Notes under the pieces: model-generated | Databases searched by the model: none | What the model was told of the DNA's origin: nothing | The model's input: only the letters and a program-made list of their open reading frames with translations | Program-made: the position numbers and the translations under genes | Shown: positions 31,516-40,445 of the stretch, in pieces | How the letters are laid out: each line of letters starts with the position of its first letter | How positions within the stretch are numbered: the stretch's first letter is position 1 | NCBI RefSeq assembly: GCF_041537925.1 | Contig: NZ_JBGOSH010000004.1 | Coordinates: 248,001 to 312,000 of the forward strand | Direction: 5' to 3' | Length of the DNA: 64,000 bases | Source of the DNA: Ruegeria_C sp041537925 | Lineage (GTDB): Bacteria > Pseudomonadota > Alphaproteobacteria > Rhodobacterales > Rhodobacteraceae

Positions 31516-33339
31516 TTACCCCAACATGCCCTTGCCGTGCCCGATGGCCGATTGCATTGTCTTTATTACCACAAACGCATCGCGCAGATGGCTTCTCTCA
31601 AAATCCGACAGGCGGCTGGGAGACAGGAAGTTGTCCGGGGCAACACCCGCCTTGACCTGCGCGGCCTGATGCTCCAGCCGCGAGTCGGCGATCAGATCAT
31701 AAGCGTCCCGCAGATCGCGCGCGCCCGAGGGGCTGAGCGCGCCGCTGCGTTCGGCGGCATCCAGGCGGGCACGGGTATTGACCGGCGTGAGCTGCGCGCG
31801 CAGCGCATGGAGCCGACCCAAATCAACCACCGGCACGACGCCGTTATGTTTCATGTCCACGGTATCGCGATGCTCCCCCGAGCGGATGGTGGCCAGACCC
31901 CGGAACAGGCCCAGCGGCACGCTGTGTTTGAGTGCGTTCGAGACCATATGCGCCACAAAGATCGAATTGGCGCTGGCGGCGCGCAGGGTTTCGGCCTGAA
32001 TGTCGCGGAACAGATCGAAATCTCCGCCGATGGGGCGCAGGTCGAACATGACACTGGCCAGCATCTGCGCTTCGGGGTTGGGCTTGGCGATCCAGCCCGC
32101 GAAATAGCCGCGCCACACCCGCACCGGCTGGCACCAGCGCGGATTGGTCGCCATCATCTCACCGGGGCAATAGACATAGCCGCAGGTGTTGAGGCCATCG
32201 CAGACGATCTTTGCCAGCGCCGCAAAATATACCAAATCGGCCTCGGTCGCGCTGTCATCCAGCATCAGGCAATTGTCCTGATCGCTGACCCCGGCCTGCT
32301 CCTGCCGCCCCTGCGAGCCGCAGGCCAGCCACAGGTAAGGCACTGGCGGGGGTCCAAGTTCGGCCTCGGCCAGGGCCAGCAGGCGCCGGGTCGCAGTGTC
32401 GGCGATATCGGTGATCAGACGGGTCACCACGTCATGCCGGTTGCCGCCCGCCACCAGTTGCACGAGTAGGCGCGGGATCTCAGCTGTTACAGTGGCCATC
32501 TCTTCCGCCGTGTCGGCGCGGGCAAGGGCGGTCACCAGTTCCGCCGAACTCACCGCTTGAAAACGGGTCAGGTCGGTCTGGGTGACGATACCGGCCAATC
32601 TGCCAGCCTCGGTGATCGGGACGTGGCCGATACGATGTTCCATCATCATGTGCAACACGTCAGAACCGATGGCCGATGGCGGCAGCGTCAGAGGTTCTGC
32701 AGTCATTACGTCAGCTACCGGGGTGGTGCCGGGCAGGTCCTCACCCACCACTTTGCCGGACAGGTCGCGAATGGTGACGATCCCGCGCAGCAGCCCGTCC
32801 TCGACCACGCAGAGCGACGAGATGCGCCGGTCGCGCATCAACCGTGCGGCGTGCTGCACCGGCAGGTCTGGCGCACAGGTGGCCGGATCACGGGCCATCA
32901 GCGTCTCGATCGGGCTCGTGGCCAGATCGTTGCGGGGTGCCCGGTCCTGACGCGCGCGGTTGAAAAATCGGGCAACACCCGCGTGGTCGCGTTGCAGATC
33001 CGCGATCAGCTTGGCGGGCAGCATCAGCAGGGTGGTCTCAGCGGTTGCCGTGGCGCTTGTCGCGGCCTTGCCATCGCGCAGCAAGCCGCGCTCGCCAAAG
33101 CTGTTGCGCAGCCCCAGATGCGAGACCACCGCGCCATTCTCGTCGACCACGTCGACCGATCCGTCATGTATCACAAAAAGGCCGGGCAGAGCTTCGCCAA
33201 ACCGGTAGATCGCCTCAGCCGCAGCACATATGCGGGTCTCGGCCCGCACGGCGATATCGGCCAGCACCTCGGGCGGCAGCGCGTCATAGGGATGCACCGA
33301 TCTGAGGAAGCGAATGATCTGATCTTGGGTCAGGGACAT
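31516..33339 (-). CDS. cNMP-binding / CBS pair / DUF294 nucleotidyltransferase-like protein
   Basis: A 607-residue soluble signalling protein. A cyclic-nucleotide-binding domain is at about 15-125 (GLFVIHDGSVDVVDENG, SFGERGLL). Two CBS motifs follow at 140-265. A GlnD-like nucleotidyltransferase core has GSQGRQEQAGVSDQDN at 341-356, with Gly341-Ser342 and Asp353, Asp355 as the catalytic pattern. A DUF294 C-terminal domain completes it. Such proteins accompany acetate/solute symporters in many proteobacteria, but the target is unknown. It could modify the symporter or acs in response to adenine nucleotides. An attenuator-like hairpin separates it from the symporter gene. Confidence 0.88.
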   Translation of the reverse strand: MSLTQDQIIRFLRSVHPYDALPPEVLADIAVRAETRICAAAEAIYRFGEALPGLFVIHDGSVDVVDENGAVVSHLGLRNSFGERGLLRDGKAATSATATAETTLLMLPAKLIADLQRDHAGVARFFNRARQDRAPRNDLATSPIETLMARDPATCAPDLPVQHAARLMRDRRISSLCVVEDGLLRGIVTIRDLSGKVVGEDLPGTTPVADVMTAEPLTLPPSAIGSDVLHMMMEHRIGHVPITEAGRLAGIVTQTDLTRFQAVSSAELVTALARADTAEEMATVTAEIPRLLVQLVAGGNRHDVVTRLITDIADTATRRLLALAEAELGPPPVPYLWLACGSQGRQEQAGVSDQDNCLMLDDSATEADLVYFAALAKIVCDGLNTCGYVYCPGEMMATNPRWCQPVRVWRGYFAGWIAKPNPEAQMLASVMFDLRPIGGDFDLFRDIQAETLRAASANSIFVAHMVSNALKHSVPLGLFRGLATIRSGEHRDTVDMKHNGVVPVVDLGRLHALRAQLTPVNTRARLDAAERSGALSPSGARDLRDAYDLIADSRLEHQAAQVKAGVAPDNFLSPSRLSDFERSHLRDAFVVIKTMQSAIGHGKGMLG

Positions 33340-33362
33340 GAGGCAATGCCTTGGAAATATGT

Positions 33363-33396
33363 AAAAAGTCCCGCCGGGCCAAGGCCAGGCGGGACC
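33363..33396 (-). terminator. Intrinsic terminator or attenuator after the symporter gene
   Basis: On the minus strand GTCCCGCC pairs with GGCGGGAC (33395-33388 with 33375-33368), with an inner GGCC/GGCC dyad, and five T follow (33367-33363). The structure stands between the symporter stop and the nucleotidyltransferase start, so it should end most transcripts and reduce expression of the signalling genes. Confidence 0.85.
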
Positions 33397-33448
33397 AGTT
33401 TAATGCAGGCGAACCGTTACAGGGAGGGTGAAAGGCCCGCCCGGCATA

Positions 33449-35239
33449 TCAATGATCCGCCGTCGCGGCCGCTGCCCCACGGGGGATGCGCACGCTTTCG
33501 ACCAGATCCTTGATCTCCTGAGGGGTCTCCTTGGTCATGCCGGCGACCAGATAGGCCACACCGAAGTTGACCGCAGCACCGACGGCACCGAACGAGGTCG
33601 ACTTGATCGGACCCAGCAGCGGATCGGCATCGGTGAAGGAGTTGGTGTCCGGAATGAACAGCCAGCCCTTGTGCAGGAAGATATAGACCAGCGTCACGAT
33701 CAGACCCGCGAGCATACCCGCGACAGCACCGACATTGTTAATCTTCTTCGAGAAGATACCCATCATCAGCGCCGGGAAGATCGAGGCAGCCGCCAGACCA
33801 AAGGCCAGGGCAACCGTCTGTGCCGCAAAGCCCGGAGGGTTGAGACCCAGATAGGTGGCAACCACGATGGCCACGGCCATTGCGATCCGCGCCGCCAGAA
33901 GCTCGCCTTTTTCGCTGATTGCCGGGTTGATAGAACCCTTGATCAGGTCGTGGGACACAGCCGAAGAGATTGCTAGCAGCAAACCGGCAGCGGTAGACAG
34001 AGCAGCCGCCAGACCACCAGCCGCGACCAGACCGATCACCCAACCCGGCAGGTTGGCAATCTCGGGGTTGGCCAGAACCAGGATGTCGCGGTTGAACTTG
34101 GTCAACTCGTTGCCGACCCAGCCCTTTTCAGCGGCCAGTTCCTGCATCTTTTCCGACTTGTCGTTGTAGTACTGGATCTTGCCGTCGCCGTTCTTGTCTT
34201 CCCAGTCGAGCAGACCGGTTTTTTGCCACGTGGCCATCCAGTCATAGCGCGCATCATTGTCGATCTGTTCGACCTTCACCGCGCCGCCATCGATGCCACC
34301 ATTGGGCCACATCATGTCGGTGATGTTCAGACGCGCCATGGCACCCACGGCAGGGGCCGTCAGATAGAGCAGAGCGATGAACACCAGCGCCCAGCCAGCC
34401 GACCAGCGGGCATCGGACACTTTCGGGACGGTAAAGAAGCGCATGATCACGTGCGGCAGACCGGCGGTACCGATCATCAGCGACAGGGTGAAGAGCACCA
34501 TGTTCAGCGTGTCAGAGTGATGTGCGGTGTATTCCGCGAATCCGAGCTCCGAGACAATCGCGTCCAGCTTGGTCAGCAGCGGTTCGGTGGTGCCAGCGGC
34601 ATCACCAAACAGGCCAAGCGCCGGGATCGGATTGCCGGTCAGCTGCAGCGAGATGAAGATCGCCGGGATGGTGTAGGCGGTGATCAGCACGCAATACTGC
34701 GCCACCTGGGTGTAGGTCACGCCCTTCATGCCGCCAAAGACCGCGTAGGCAAAGACCACACAGGCACCGATCAGCAGGCCGGTGGTGTTGGACACCTCCA
34801 AAAAGCGGCCAAAGGCCACGCCAACGCCGGTCATCTGGCCGATCACGTAAGTGACCGAGGCGACGATCAGGCAGATCACGGCCACGATCCGTGCGGTCGG
34901 GCTGTAGAACCGGTCGCCGATGAACTCGGACACGGTGAACTTGCCGAACTTGCGCAGGTAAGGCGCCAGCAGCAGTGCCAGCAGCACGTAGCCGCCGGTC
35001 CAGCCCATCAGGAAGGACGAGTTGTCATAGCCGGTAAAGGCAATCAGACCCGCCATCGAGATGAACGAGGCCGCCGACATCCAGTCGGCCGCCGTGGCCA
35101 TACCGTTGGTGACCGGGTGAACGCCGCGACCGGCGGCGTAGAATTCCGATGTGGATCCCGCGCGGGCCCAGATCGCGATGCCGATATAGACTGCGAAACT
35201 CGCGCCTACAAACAGCAGGTTAATGGTAAACTGATCCAT
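33449..35239 (-). CDS. Sodium:solute symporter large subunit, probable acetate/monocarboxylate uptake
   Basis: A 596-residue inner-membrane symporter of the SSS family, close to ActP and to the large subunit of DUF4212-partnered systems. About 13 helices are visible. Family stretches include AADWMSAASFISMAGLIAFTGYD and GLPHVIMRFFTVP. Between helices near residues 300 and 400 lies a roughly 95-residue hydrophilic insert. It contains DKNGDGKIQYYN (348-359), which reads as a calcium-binding EF-hand loop except at the last position. The DUF4212 partner gene is six bases upstream, and acs lies 1 kb upstream. Acetate is the likely substrate by context. Confidence 0.88.
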   Translation of the reverse strand: MDQFTINLLFVGASFAVYIGIAIWARAGSTSEFYAAGRGVHPVTNGMATAADWMSAASFISMAGLIAFTGYDNSSFLMGWTGGYVLLALLLAPYLRKFGKFTVSEFIGDRFYSPTARIVAVICLIVASVTYVIGQMTGVGVAFGRFLEVSNTTGLLIGACVVFAYAVFGGMKGVTYTQVAQYCVLITAYTIPAIFISLQLTGNPIPALGLFGDAAGTTEPLLTKLDAIVSELGFAEYTAHHSDTLNMVLFTLSLMIGTAGLPHVIMRFFTVPKVSDARWSAGWALVFIALLYLTAPAVGAMARLNITDMMWPNGGIDGGAVKVEQIDNDARYDWMATWQKTGLLDWEDKNGDGKIQYYNDKSEKMQELAAEKGWVGNELTKFNRDILVLANPEIANLPGWVIGLVAAGGLAAALSTAAGLLLAISSAVSHDLIKGSINPAISEKGELLAARIAMAVAIVVATYLGLNPPGFAAQTVALAFGLAAASIFPALMMGIFSKKINNVGAVAGMLAGLIVTLVYIFLHKGWLFIPDTNSFTDADPLLGPIKSTSFGAVGAAVNFGVAYLVAGMTKETPQEIKDLVESVRIPRGAAAATADH

Positions 35240-35244
35240 GACGC

Positions 35245-35529
35245 TTACTCCTCATCCACGCCATATTCGGCGTCGAGTTTGTTCATCCGCCAGGCGTAGA
35301 AAAAGATCAGGCCCAGAAAGACCAGGATCGAGCCTTGCTGCGCGAACCAGAAGCCCAGATCGGTGCCGCCGACGCTGATGCCCGAGAGCATCGGGCGCAG
35401 CAGAATGCCGAATCCGAACGAGACAAGAGCCCAGATCACCAGGCTCACAAGAATGATCCGCACATTTGCCTGCCAATAGCCTTTGTCAGCCTCGGCAACT
35501 TGCGCGGAGTTTGTGGTTTGATCCGCCAT
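35245..35529 (-). CDS. DUF4212 small subunit of the sodium:solute symporter
   Basis: A 94-residue membrane protein with two helices (about 25-47 and 60-82). The motifs YWQANVRIILVSLVIWALVSFG and GFWFAQQGSILVFLGLIFFYAWRM are the hallmark of the DUF4212 partner subunit. It ends six bases before the large subunit and is certainly cotranscribed. I start it at MADQTTNSA (35529) behind a GGAGGACC site. The 32 extra codons upstream are arginine-rich and untypical. Confidence 0.92.
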   Translation of the reverse strand: MADQTTNSAQVAEADKGYWQANVRIILVSLVIWALVSFGFGILLRPMLSGISVGGTDLGFWFAQQGSILVFLGLIFFYAWRMNKLDAEYGVDEE

Positions 35530-35700
35530 CGCGGGTCCTCCTTGCTTCCTCCTGATTTGCCCGGGGATCGGGCAAACCTCCTCCGTTTGCCTGCGCCGTC
35601 TTACTGACATCAGGCATGACTTCACCGGTCCGCCAAAGCGGTTAGTCCGGTTCTTTCTTCAGGGGGTGGGGCGGTTTGATCCGGCCCCGGTCTTTCCCGC

Positions 35701-36387
35701 CTAGCGCATCGCCCCCTTGACGATGGTGGCAAGGCCGCGGGCGATCTCGTCGATCCCGCCCATGGCGTTAATTCTCTCCAGAACGTCCTGGCCGTCGTAA
35801 TAGGTGATCAGCGGCGCAGTCTGGGCGTGGTAGGCGCGCAACCGGCTGGCAACCGTTGCGGCGTTGTCATCGGCGCGGCGCTTGAATTCGGTGTCGCCGC
35901 AATTGTCGCAGACGCCCTTGGTTTGCGGAGTCTTGAACGTGTCGTGATAGCCCTCGCCGCAACCCGCGCAGGTATAGCGGCCCGAGATACGGGTCACCAT
36001 TGCGTCGTCGTTGACCTCAAGACTGATGGCGGCGCTGATTTTCTGGCCGGTCTCGGCCAGCAGCACATCCAACGCCCTTGCCTGCGCATCGGTACGGGGG
36101 AAGCCATCCAGGATGACACCCCTGGCGCAATCGGGATCGGCCAACCGGTCGCGCAGGATGGCGATGACGATATCGTCGCTGACCAGATCGCCTGCTTCCA
36201 TCACCGCTTTGGCCTGTTTTCCGGCTTCGGTTCCGGCAGCCACGGCGGCGCGCAGCAAGTCGCCGGTCGATAGTTGAACCAGCCCGAACTGCTCTTCGAG
36301 CTTGCGGGCCTGCGTGCCCTTGCCTGCGCCCGGAGGCCCAAGCAGGATCAGAACGGCGGGGGTGCTGAGAACTTCCGTGTCCATCAT
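35701..36387 (-). CDS. adk: Adenylate kinase, coupled to acs
   Basis: A 228-residue nucleotide kinase that converts AMP and ATP to two ADP. The P-loop GPPGAGKGT is at 17-25, with STGDLLRAA, DGFPRTDAQA, and a zinc-type LID with Cys140, Cys143, Cys160 and Cys163. Its ATG overlaps the acs stop (ATGA), so translation is coupled. Acs produces AMP, and this kinase would recycle it, which explains the pairing. Roseobacters normally carry another adk near ribosomal genes, so this may be a second, acetate-dedicated copy; that is inference. Confidence 0.93.
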   Translation of the reverse strand: MMDTEVLSTPAVLILLGPPGAGKGTQARKLEEQFGLVQLSTGDLLRAAVAAGTEAGKQAKAVMEAGDLVSDDIVIAILRDRLADPDCARGVILDGFPRTDAQARALDVLLAETGQKISAAISLEVNDDAMVTRISGRYTCAGCGEGYHDTFKTPQTKGVCDNCGDTEFKRRADDNAATVASRLRAYHAQTAPLITYYDGQDVLERINAMGGIDEIARGLATIVKGAMR

Positions 36388-38348
36388 TTCACCGCCCGGT
36401 TTTCGATCAGGTCCTCGACCACCGACGGATCGGCAAGGGTCGATGTATCGCCAAGAGCGCCAAAATCATTCTCGGCGATCTTGCGCAGGATACGGCGCAT
36501 GATCTTGCCCGAGCGGGTCTTGGGCAGGCCCGGAGCCCACTGGATCACGTCGGGGCTGGCAATCGGGCCGATCTCGGTGCGGACCCATGTGCGCAACTCC
36601 TTGCGCAGATCTTCGCTGGGCTCGCGGTCGTTCATCAGGGTGACATAGCAATAGATGCCCTGACCCTTGATGTCATGCGGATAGCCGACCACGGCGGATT
36701 CAGCCACTGCCGGGTGTGCAACCAGCGCGCTTTCCACTTCGGCGGTGCCCATCCGGTGACCCGAGACGTTGATGACGTCATCGACGCGGCCAGTGATCCA
36801 GTAATCGCCATCCTCGTCGCGGCGACAGCCATCGCCGGTGAAGTAATACCCTTTGTAATCCGAGAAATAGGTCTTCTCGAACCGCTCATGATCGCCCCAG
36901 ACGGTGCGCATCTGACCGGGCCAGCTGTCCTTGATGCAAAGGACGCCCTCGACACCGTTGCCGCTGATCTCGACCCCGGATTGCGGGTCCAAAACCACCG
37001 GTTCTATGCCAAAGAAGGGCTTCATCGCCGCACCGGGCTTCATCGCGTGTGCACCGGGCAGCGGGGTCATCAGGTGACCGCCGGTTTCGGTCTGCCACCA
37101 AGTGTCGACGATGGGGCATTTGCCCTTGCCGACCACGTCATTGTACCAGGTCCACGCCTCGGGGTTGATCGGCTCGCCGACGGTGCCCAGCACCTTCAGA
37201 TCGCTCAGGTCGCATTTCTCGACAAATTCCGGGCCTTGGCCCATCAGCGCACGGATCGCGGTGGGCGCGGTGTAGAACTGGTTCACCTTGTGCTTTTCAC
37301 AGACCTGCCAGAAGCGGCTGGCATCGGGCCAGGTCGGCACGCCCTCGAACATCAGCGTGGTCGCGCCATTGGCCAGCGGACCATAGACGATATAGCTGTG
37401 CCCGGTGACCCAGCCCACATCTGCCGTACACCAGTAGACATCGCCATCATGGTAGTCGAAGACGATCTCTTGCGTCATCGACGCGTAGACCAGATAGCCG
37501 CCGGTGGTATGCACGACACCCTTGGGCTGACCGGTCGAACCGGAGGTATAGAGAATGAACAGCGGGTCCTCGGCGTTCATCTCAGCAGGCGCGCAAGTGT
37601 CGCTCGCCTCCAGCGCCATCTCGTTATAATCGAAATCGCGTCCGTCGACCCAGGTGGTCTGACCGCCGGTGCGCTTTACGACAAGGCATTTCACGCTGTC
37701 CTTGCAGTGCAGCAAGGCGGCGTCGGCATTGGATTTCAGCGCCGTCTTGCGACCTCCGCGCGGGGCCTCATCGGCGGTAATCAGAACCTTGGCGTCACTG
37801 CCGTTGATCCGGGCGGACAGCGCATCGGGGGAGAAGCCTGCAAAAACGATGGAGTGAATGGCCCCGATCCGGGCGCAGGCCAGCATGGCATAGGCGGCCT
37901 CGGGGATCATCGGCATATAGATCACTACGCGGTCGCCCTTGCGCACGCCAAGCGAGGACAGCACATTGGCCATCTTGCAGACGCTGCTGTGCAATTGCTT
38001 GTAAGTGATGTGCTGGGCCGGATCGTTCGGATCATCGGGTTCCCAGATGATCGCGGTCTGGTCGCCCCGGGTCGCCAGATGCCGGTCGATGCAATTGGCC
38101 GCGACGTTCAGCGTGCCGTCGGCGTACCAATTGATATTTACATTGCCGAAATCATAGCTGACATCCTTTACTTGCGTGTACGGCTTGATCCAGTCGATCC
38201 GCTTGCCATGCTCGCCCCAGAATGCGTCGGGGTCGGCGATCGAGGCAGCATACATCTGGTCGTATTTGGCTGCGTCCACATGGGCATGCGAAACGGTCTC
38301 TGCCGATGGCGCATAGGTCCGGTTTCCGGTCAGCGTGTCGGTCGTCAT
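36384..38348 (-). CDS. acs: Acetyl-CoA synthetase (AMP-forming)
   Basis: A 654-residue enzyme that activates acetate to acetyl-CoA through acetyl-AMP. Family motifs are complete: YTSGSTGQPKGVVHTTGGY (AMP binding), TVGEPINPEAW, WWQTETGGHLMTPLPG, and the C-terminal PKTRSGKIMRRILRKIA. The lysine in the last of these is the usual site of regulatory acetylation. Length is typical. GGGAGGAGCC precedes the start. It heads a minus-strand series that includes adk and the symporter genes. Its upstream region is an AT-rich, gene-free 480 bases. Confidence 0.97.
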   Translation of the reverse strand: MTTDTLTGNRTYAPSAETVSHAHVDAAKYDQMYAASIADPDAFWGEHGKRIDWIKPYTQVKDVSYDFGNVNINWYADGTLNVAANCIDRHLATRGDQTAIIWEPDDPNDPAQHITYKQLHSSVCKMANVLSSLGVRKGDRVVIYMPMIPEAAYAMLACARIGAIHSIVFAGFSPDALSARINGSDAKVLITADEAPRGGRKTALKSNADAALLHCKDSVKCLVVKRTGGQTTWVDGRDFDYNEMALEASDTCAPAEMNAEDPLFILYTSGSTGQPKGVVHTTGGYLVYASMTQEIVFDYHDGDVYWCTADVGWVTGHSYIVYGPLANGATTLMFEGVPTWPDASRFWQVCEKHKVNQFYTAPTAIRALMGQGPEFVEKCDLSDLKVLGTVGEPINPEAWTWYNDVVGKGKCPIVDTWWQTETGGHLMTPLPGAHAMKPGAAMKPFFGIEPVVLDPQSGVEISGNGVEGVLCIKDSWPGQMRTVWGDHERFEKTYFSDYKGYYFTGDGCRRDEDGDYWITGRVDDVINVSGHRMGTAEVESALVAHPAVAESAVVGYPHDIKGQGIYCYVTLMNDREPSEDLRKELRTWVRTEIGPIASPDVIQWAPGLPKTRSGKIMRRILRKIAENDFGALGDTSTLADPSVVEDLIENRAVK

Positions 38349-38828
38349 CTGAGGCTCCTCCCAAAGACTGTTTTCGTTGATCGCCTTTTTTCACCCAAGT
38401 GGCAGGGGATTGTCGATCATGTTCCTTCCTTGCTGAAAGTATAGGCGAGTTTGAAAATATTAAAATAAAGTCATGAAAATTAACGATTTGTCTGTAAAGA
38501 ATTTTTACTGAGCTCCAATCAAGTGTAAATGAATTGATAATAATGACCACAATACCGCTGAAATCATAAGAAAATTACTGTCAACATCGGCGCGGACCTG
38601 CCGCGTGATGAAAGGCACGCTTTGTAGTGATTCTCGCGTTACCGGACGGAAATCCGGCAGAAATCGGGCGCTGCGGGCTGGAAGTGCGGGCGGAGAGGTC
38701 TTGTAATCGATCCTGCCCGACCAGTTCTGAGTCGCGCATATCCCGGACCTTGGCAGCGGCGCGATGTCGACCTAGTCTGCCCTCAAAGACATGTCCGCAG
38801 CTACGACGGACCGACCGGGAGGAAACTG
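38349..38828. promoter_or_regulatory. Gene-free control region between divergent acs and TRAP binding-protein genes
   Basis: A 480-base gap without a convincing gene. The part at about 38440-38580 is clearly AT-rich compared with the genes on both sides and is the likely site of the acs promoter and regulator binding. The part nearer 38829 is GC-rich and holds the TRAP gene leader with GGGAGGAAAC before its ATG. A TGGCAGGGGATTG stretch at about 38400 recalls sigma-54 sites, but the spacing and strand do not fit. Confidence 0.55.
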
Positions 38829-39845
38829 ATGAAAACCTGTCTGACTGCAGCCGCATGCACGGCGCTGGGTGTTGCCCTTGCGACGCAATCCGCGGCAACC
38901 GAATGGAACGCATCGGTCTGGGGCAAGCGCCGCGCCTTTACCGAACATGTGGAAAAGCTGGCCGAACTGGTCAGCGAAAAAACGGGCGGCGACTTCACCA
39001 TCAATGTCAGCTATGGCGGTTTGTCGAAACCGCGCGAAAACCTTGACGGGATCGAAATCGGTGCTTTCGAGATGGCGCAGTTCTGTGCGGGTTACCACCG
39101 CGACAAGAACCGCGCGATCACGGTTCTGGAATTGCCCTTTCTCGGCGTGAACACGCTGGAGGAAGAGGTGGCGGTCAGCCACGCGGTCTATGATCATCCC
39201 GCGGTGTTGGGCGAGATGGCGAAATGGAATGCGCGGATCATCATGACCTCGCCCATGCCGCAATACAATTTGGTGGGCACCGGCTCGCCGCCCGATGCGT
39301 TGGCTGATTTCGACGGGATGCGGGTGCGGGCCACCGGCGGTCTGGGTCAGGCTTTCGAGGCAGTGGGGGGCGTGCCGACCTCGGTCGCGGCGACCGAGGC
39401 TTATGGCGCGATGCAGTCGGGCGTCGTGGATACGGTCGCCTTTGCCCAGCATGCGCATCTGAGCTTCGGCACAATCAACGAGGCCGACTGGTGGACCGAG
39501 AACCTCAATCCCGGCACCGTGAATTGTCCGGTGGTTGTCAACATCACTGCCTATGAGGCGCTGCCGCCGGAACATCGCGACGCGCTGAACAGCTCGATCG
39601 AAGAGGCGATTGCGCATTACCTCGTCAACTACGGCGATCTTCTTGATACATGGGACAGCGTTCTGGACGAGAAGGGTGTGACCAAGGCCACGATCCCTGA
39701 CGATGTCATCGCCGAATTTCAGGCCAAGGCCGCCGATCCGATCCGCGAGAAGTGGATTTCCGATATGAGCGCGCAGGGGCTGCCAGCGCAGGATCTTTAT
39801 GATTTGGTGCAGTTCACCCTGAACGCGAAGCGCGGCGGCAACTGA
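38829..39845 (+). CDS. TRAP transporter solute-binding protein (DctP family), orphan
   Basis: A 338-residue periplasmic protein with a signal peptide of about 23 residues (SAAT before EW). The DctP fold is seen in AFTEHVEKLAELVSEKTGGDFTINVSYGG, LADFDGMRVRATGG with the conserved arginine, and AYGAMQSGVVDTV. It should bind an organic acid or similar solute for a TRAP symporter. No DctQ or DctM gene is adjacent; the next gene is on the other strand and unrelated. It may serve a distant membrane unit. Confidence 0.9.
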   Translation: MKTCLTAAACTALGVALATQSAATEWNASVWGKRRAFTEHVEKLAELVSEKTGGDFTINVSYGGLSKPRENLDGIEIGAFEMAQFCAGYHRDKNRAITVLELPFLGVNTLEEEVAVSHAVYDHPAVLGEMAKWNARIIMTSPMPQYNLVGTGSPPDALADFDGMRVRATGGLGQAFEAVGGVPTSVAATEAYGAMQSGVVDTVAFAQHAHLSFGTINEADWWTENLNPGTVNCPVVVNITAYEALPPEHRDALNSSIEEAIAHYLVNYGDLLDTWDSVLDEKGVTKATIPDDVIAEFQAKAADPIREKWISDMSAQGLPAQDLYDLVQFTLNAKRGGN

Positions 39846-39860
39846 GATCAGCGCCGCGGA

Positions 39861-40445
39861 TCAGAGCGGCAGGGGCAGTTGGAACGGCGCAAGCACCGCA
39901 GACGCCTTGCCCGGTGTGTCGGCAAGGTGTTGCTCGGCCCGCAAGACCACTTGCGCCGCCGCGCGCGCGTCTTCTTCGGCGTCGTGATGCTGGAAGTCTA
40001 GGTCGAGCACCGTTTTGAGATTGCCCAGCCCGTGCCCGCCATTGCCTTTCAACTCAGGCCACGCCGCGCGGGCGATGGAGACGCTGTTATTCCAAGATAG
40101 CCGGGCGCGCGGCAACCCATGCGCCCGGCAGGCGGCAGCGATGGCGAGTTCATCGAACCGGCTGTGCTGGACCAGTGGATGACGTGCGAGAAGGGGCAGC
40201 AGGTCGGGCCATGCGTCCGCGAATGTCGGCGCATTCCGCACCGTGGCGGGGCCAATCCCGTGCAACTCGATATTGAAGCGTGCAAACGGCATCTGTGGGT
40301 CGATCAGCGTCGACCAAGTCTGAATGCTGTGATCAGCGCGCACGCAGGCCAGGCCGATCTGACATATGCTGGCGCTGTCGCCGCAGGAGGTTTCCACATC
40401 CAGCGCGATGAAGCGGAACGTGCCGCCGGGCAGGGGCACTGTCAC
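39861..40445 (-). CDS. DEDDh 3'-5' exonuclease family protein, coupled to a TetR gene
   Basis: A 194-residue DnaQ-like exonuclease. Exo I is FIALDVETSC (Asp16, Glu18), Exo II is around HSRFDELAI, and Exo III is HHDAEEDARAAAQV. The active site appears intact. The start is taken as GTG 40445, where GTGA overlaps the stop of the TetR gene; the longer frame to 40544 lies inside that gene. It is probably cotranslated with the regulator. It may act on DNA ends or small RNAs. It has no evident link to dehalogenation, so its place may be incidental. Confidence 0.82.
   Translation of the reverse strand: MTVPLPGGTFRFIALDVETSCGDSASICQIGLACVRADHSIQTWSTLIDPQMPFARFNIELHGIGPATVRNAPTFADAWPDLLPLLARHPLVQHSRFDELAIAAACRAHGLPRARLSWNNSVSIARAAWPELKGNGGHGLGNLKTVLDLDFQHHDAEEDARAAAQVVLRAEQHLADTPGKASAVLAPFQLPLPL

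Noticed and set aside
32557..33513. Long plus-strand frames opposite the nucleotidyltransferase and symporter genes
   Set aside because: They come from the high GC content; the minus-strand proteins have clear domains over the same stretch.
38395..38420. Sigma-54 promoter before acs
   Set aside because: The GG and GC elements are not ten bases apart and the best match is on the strand opposite to acs.
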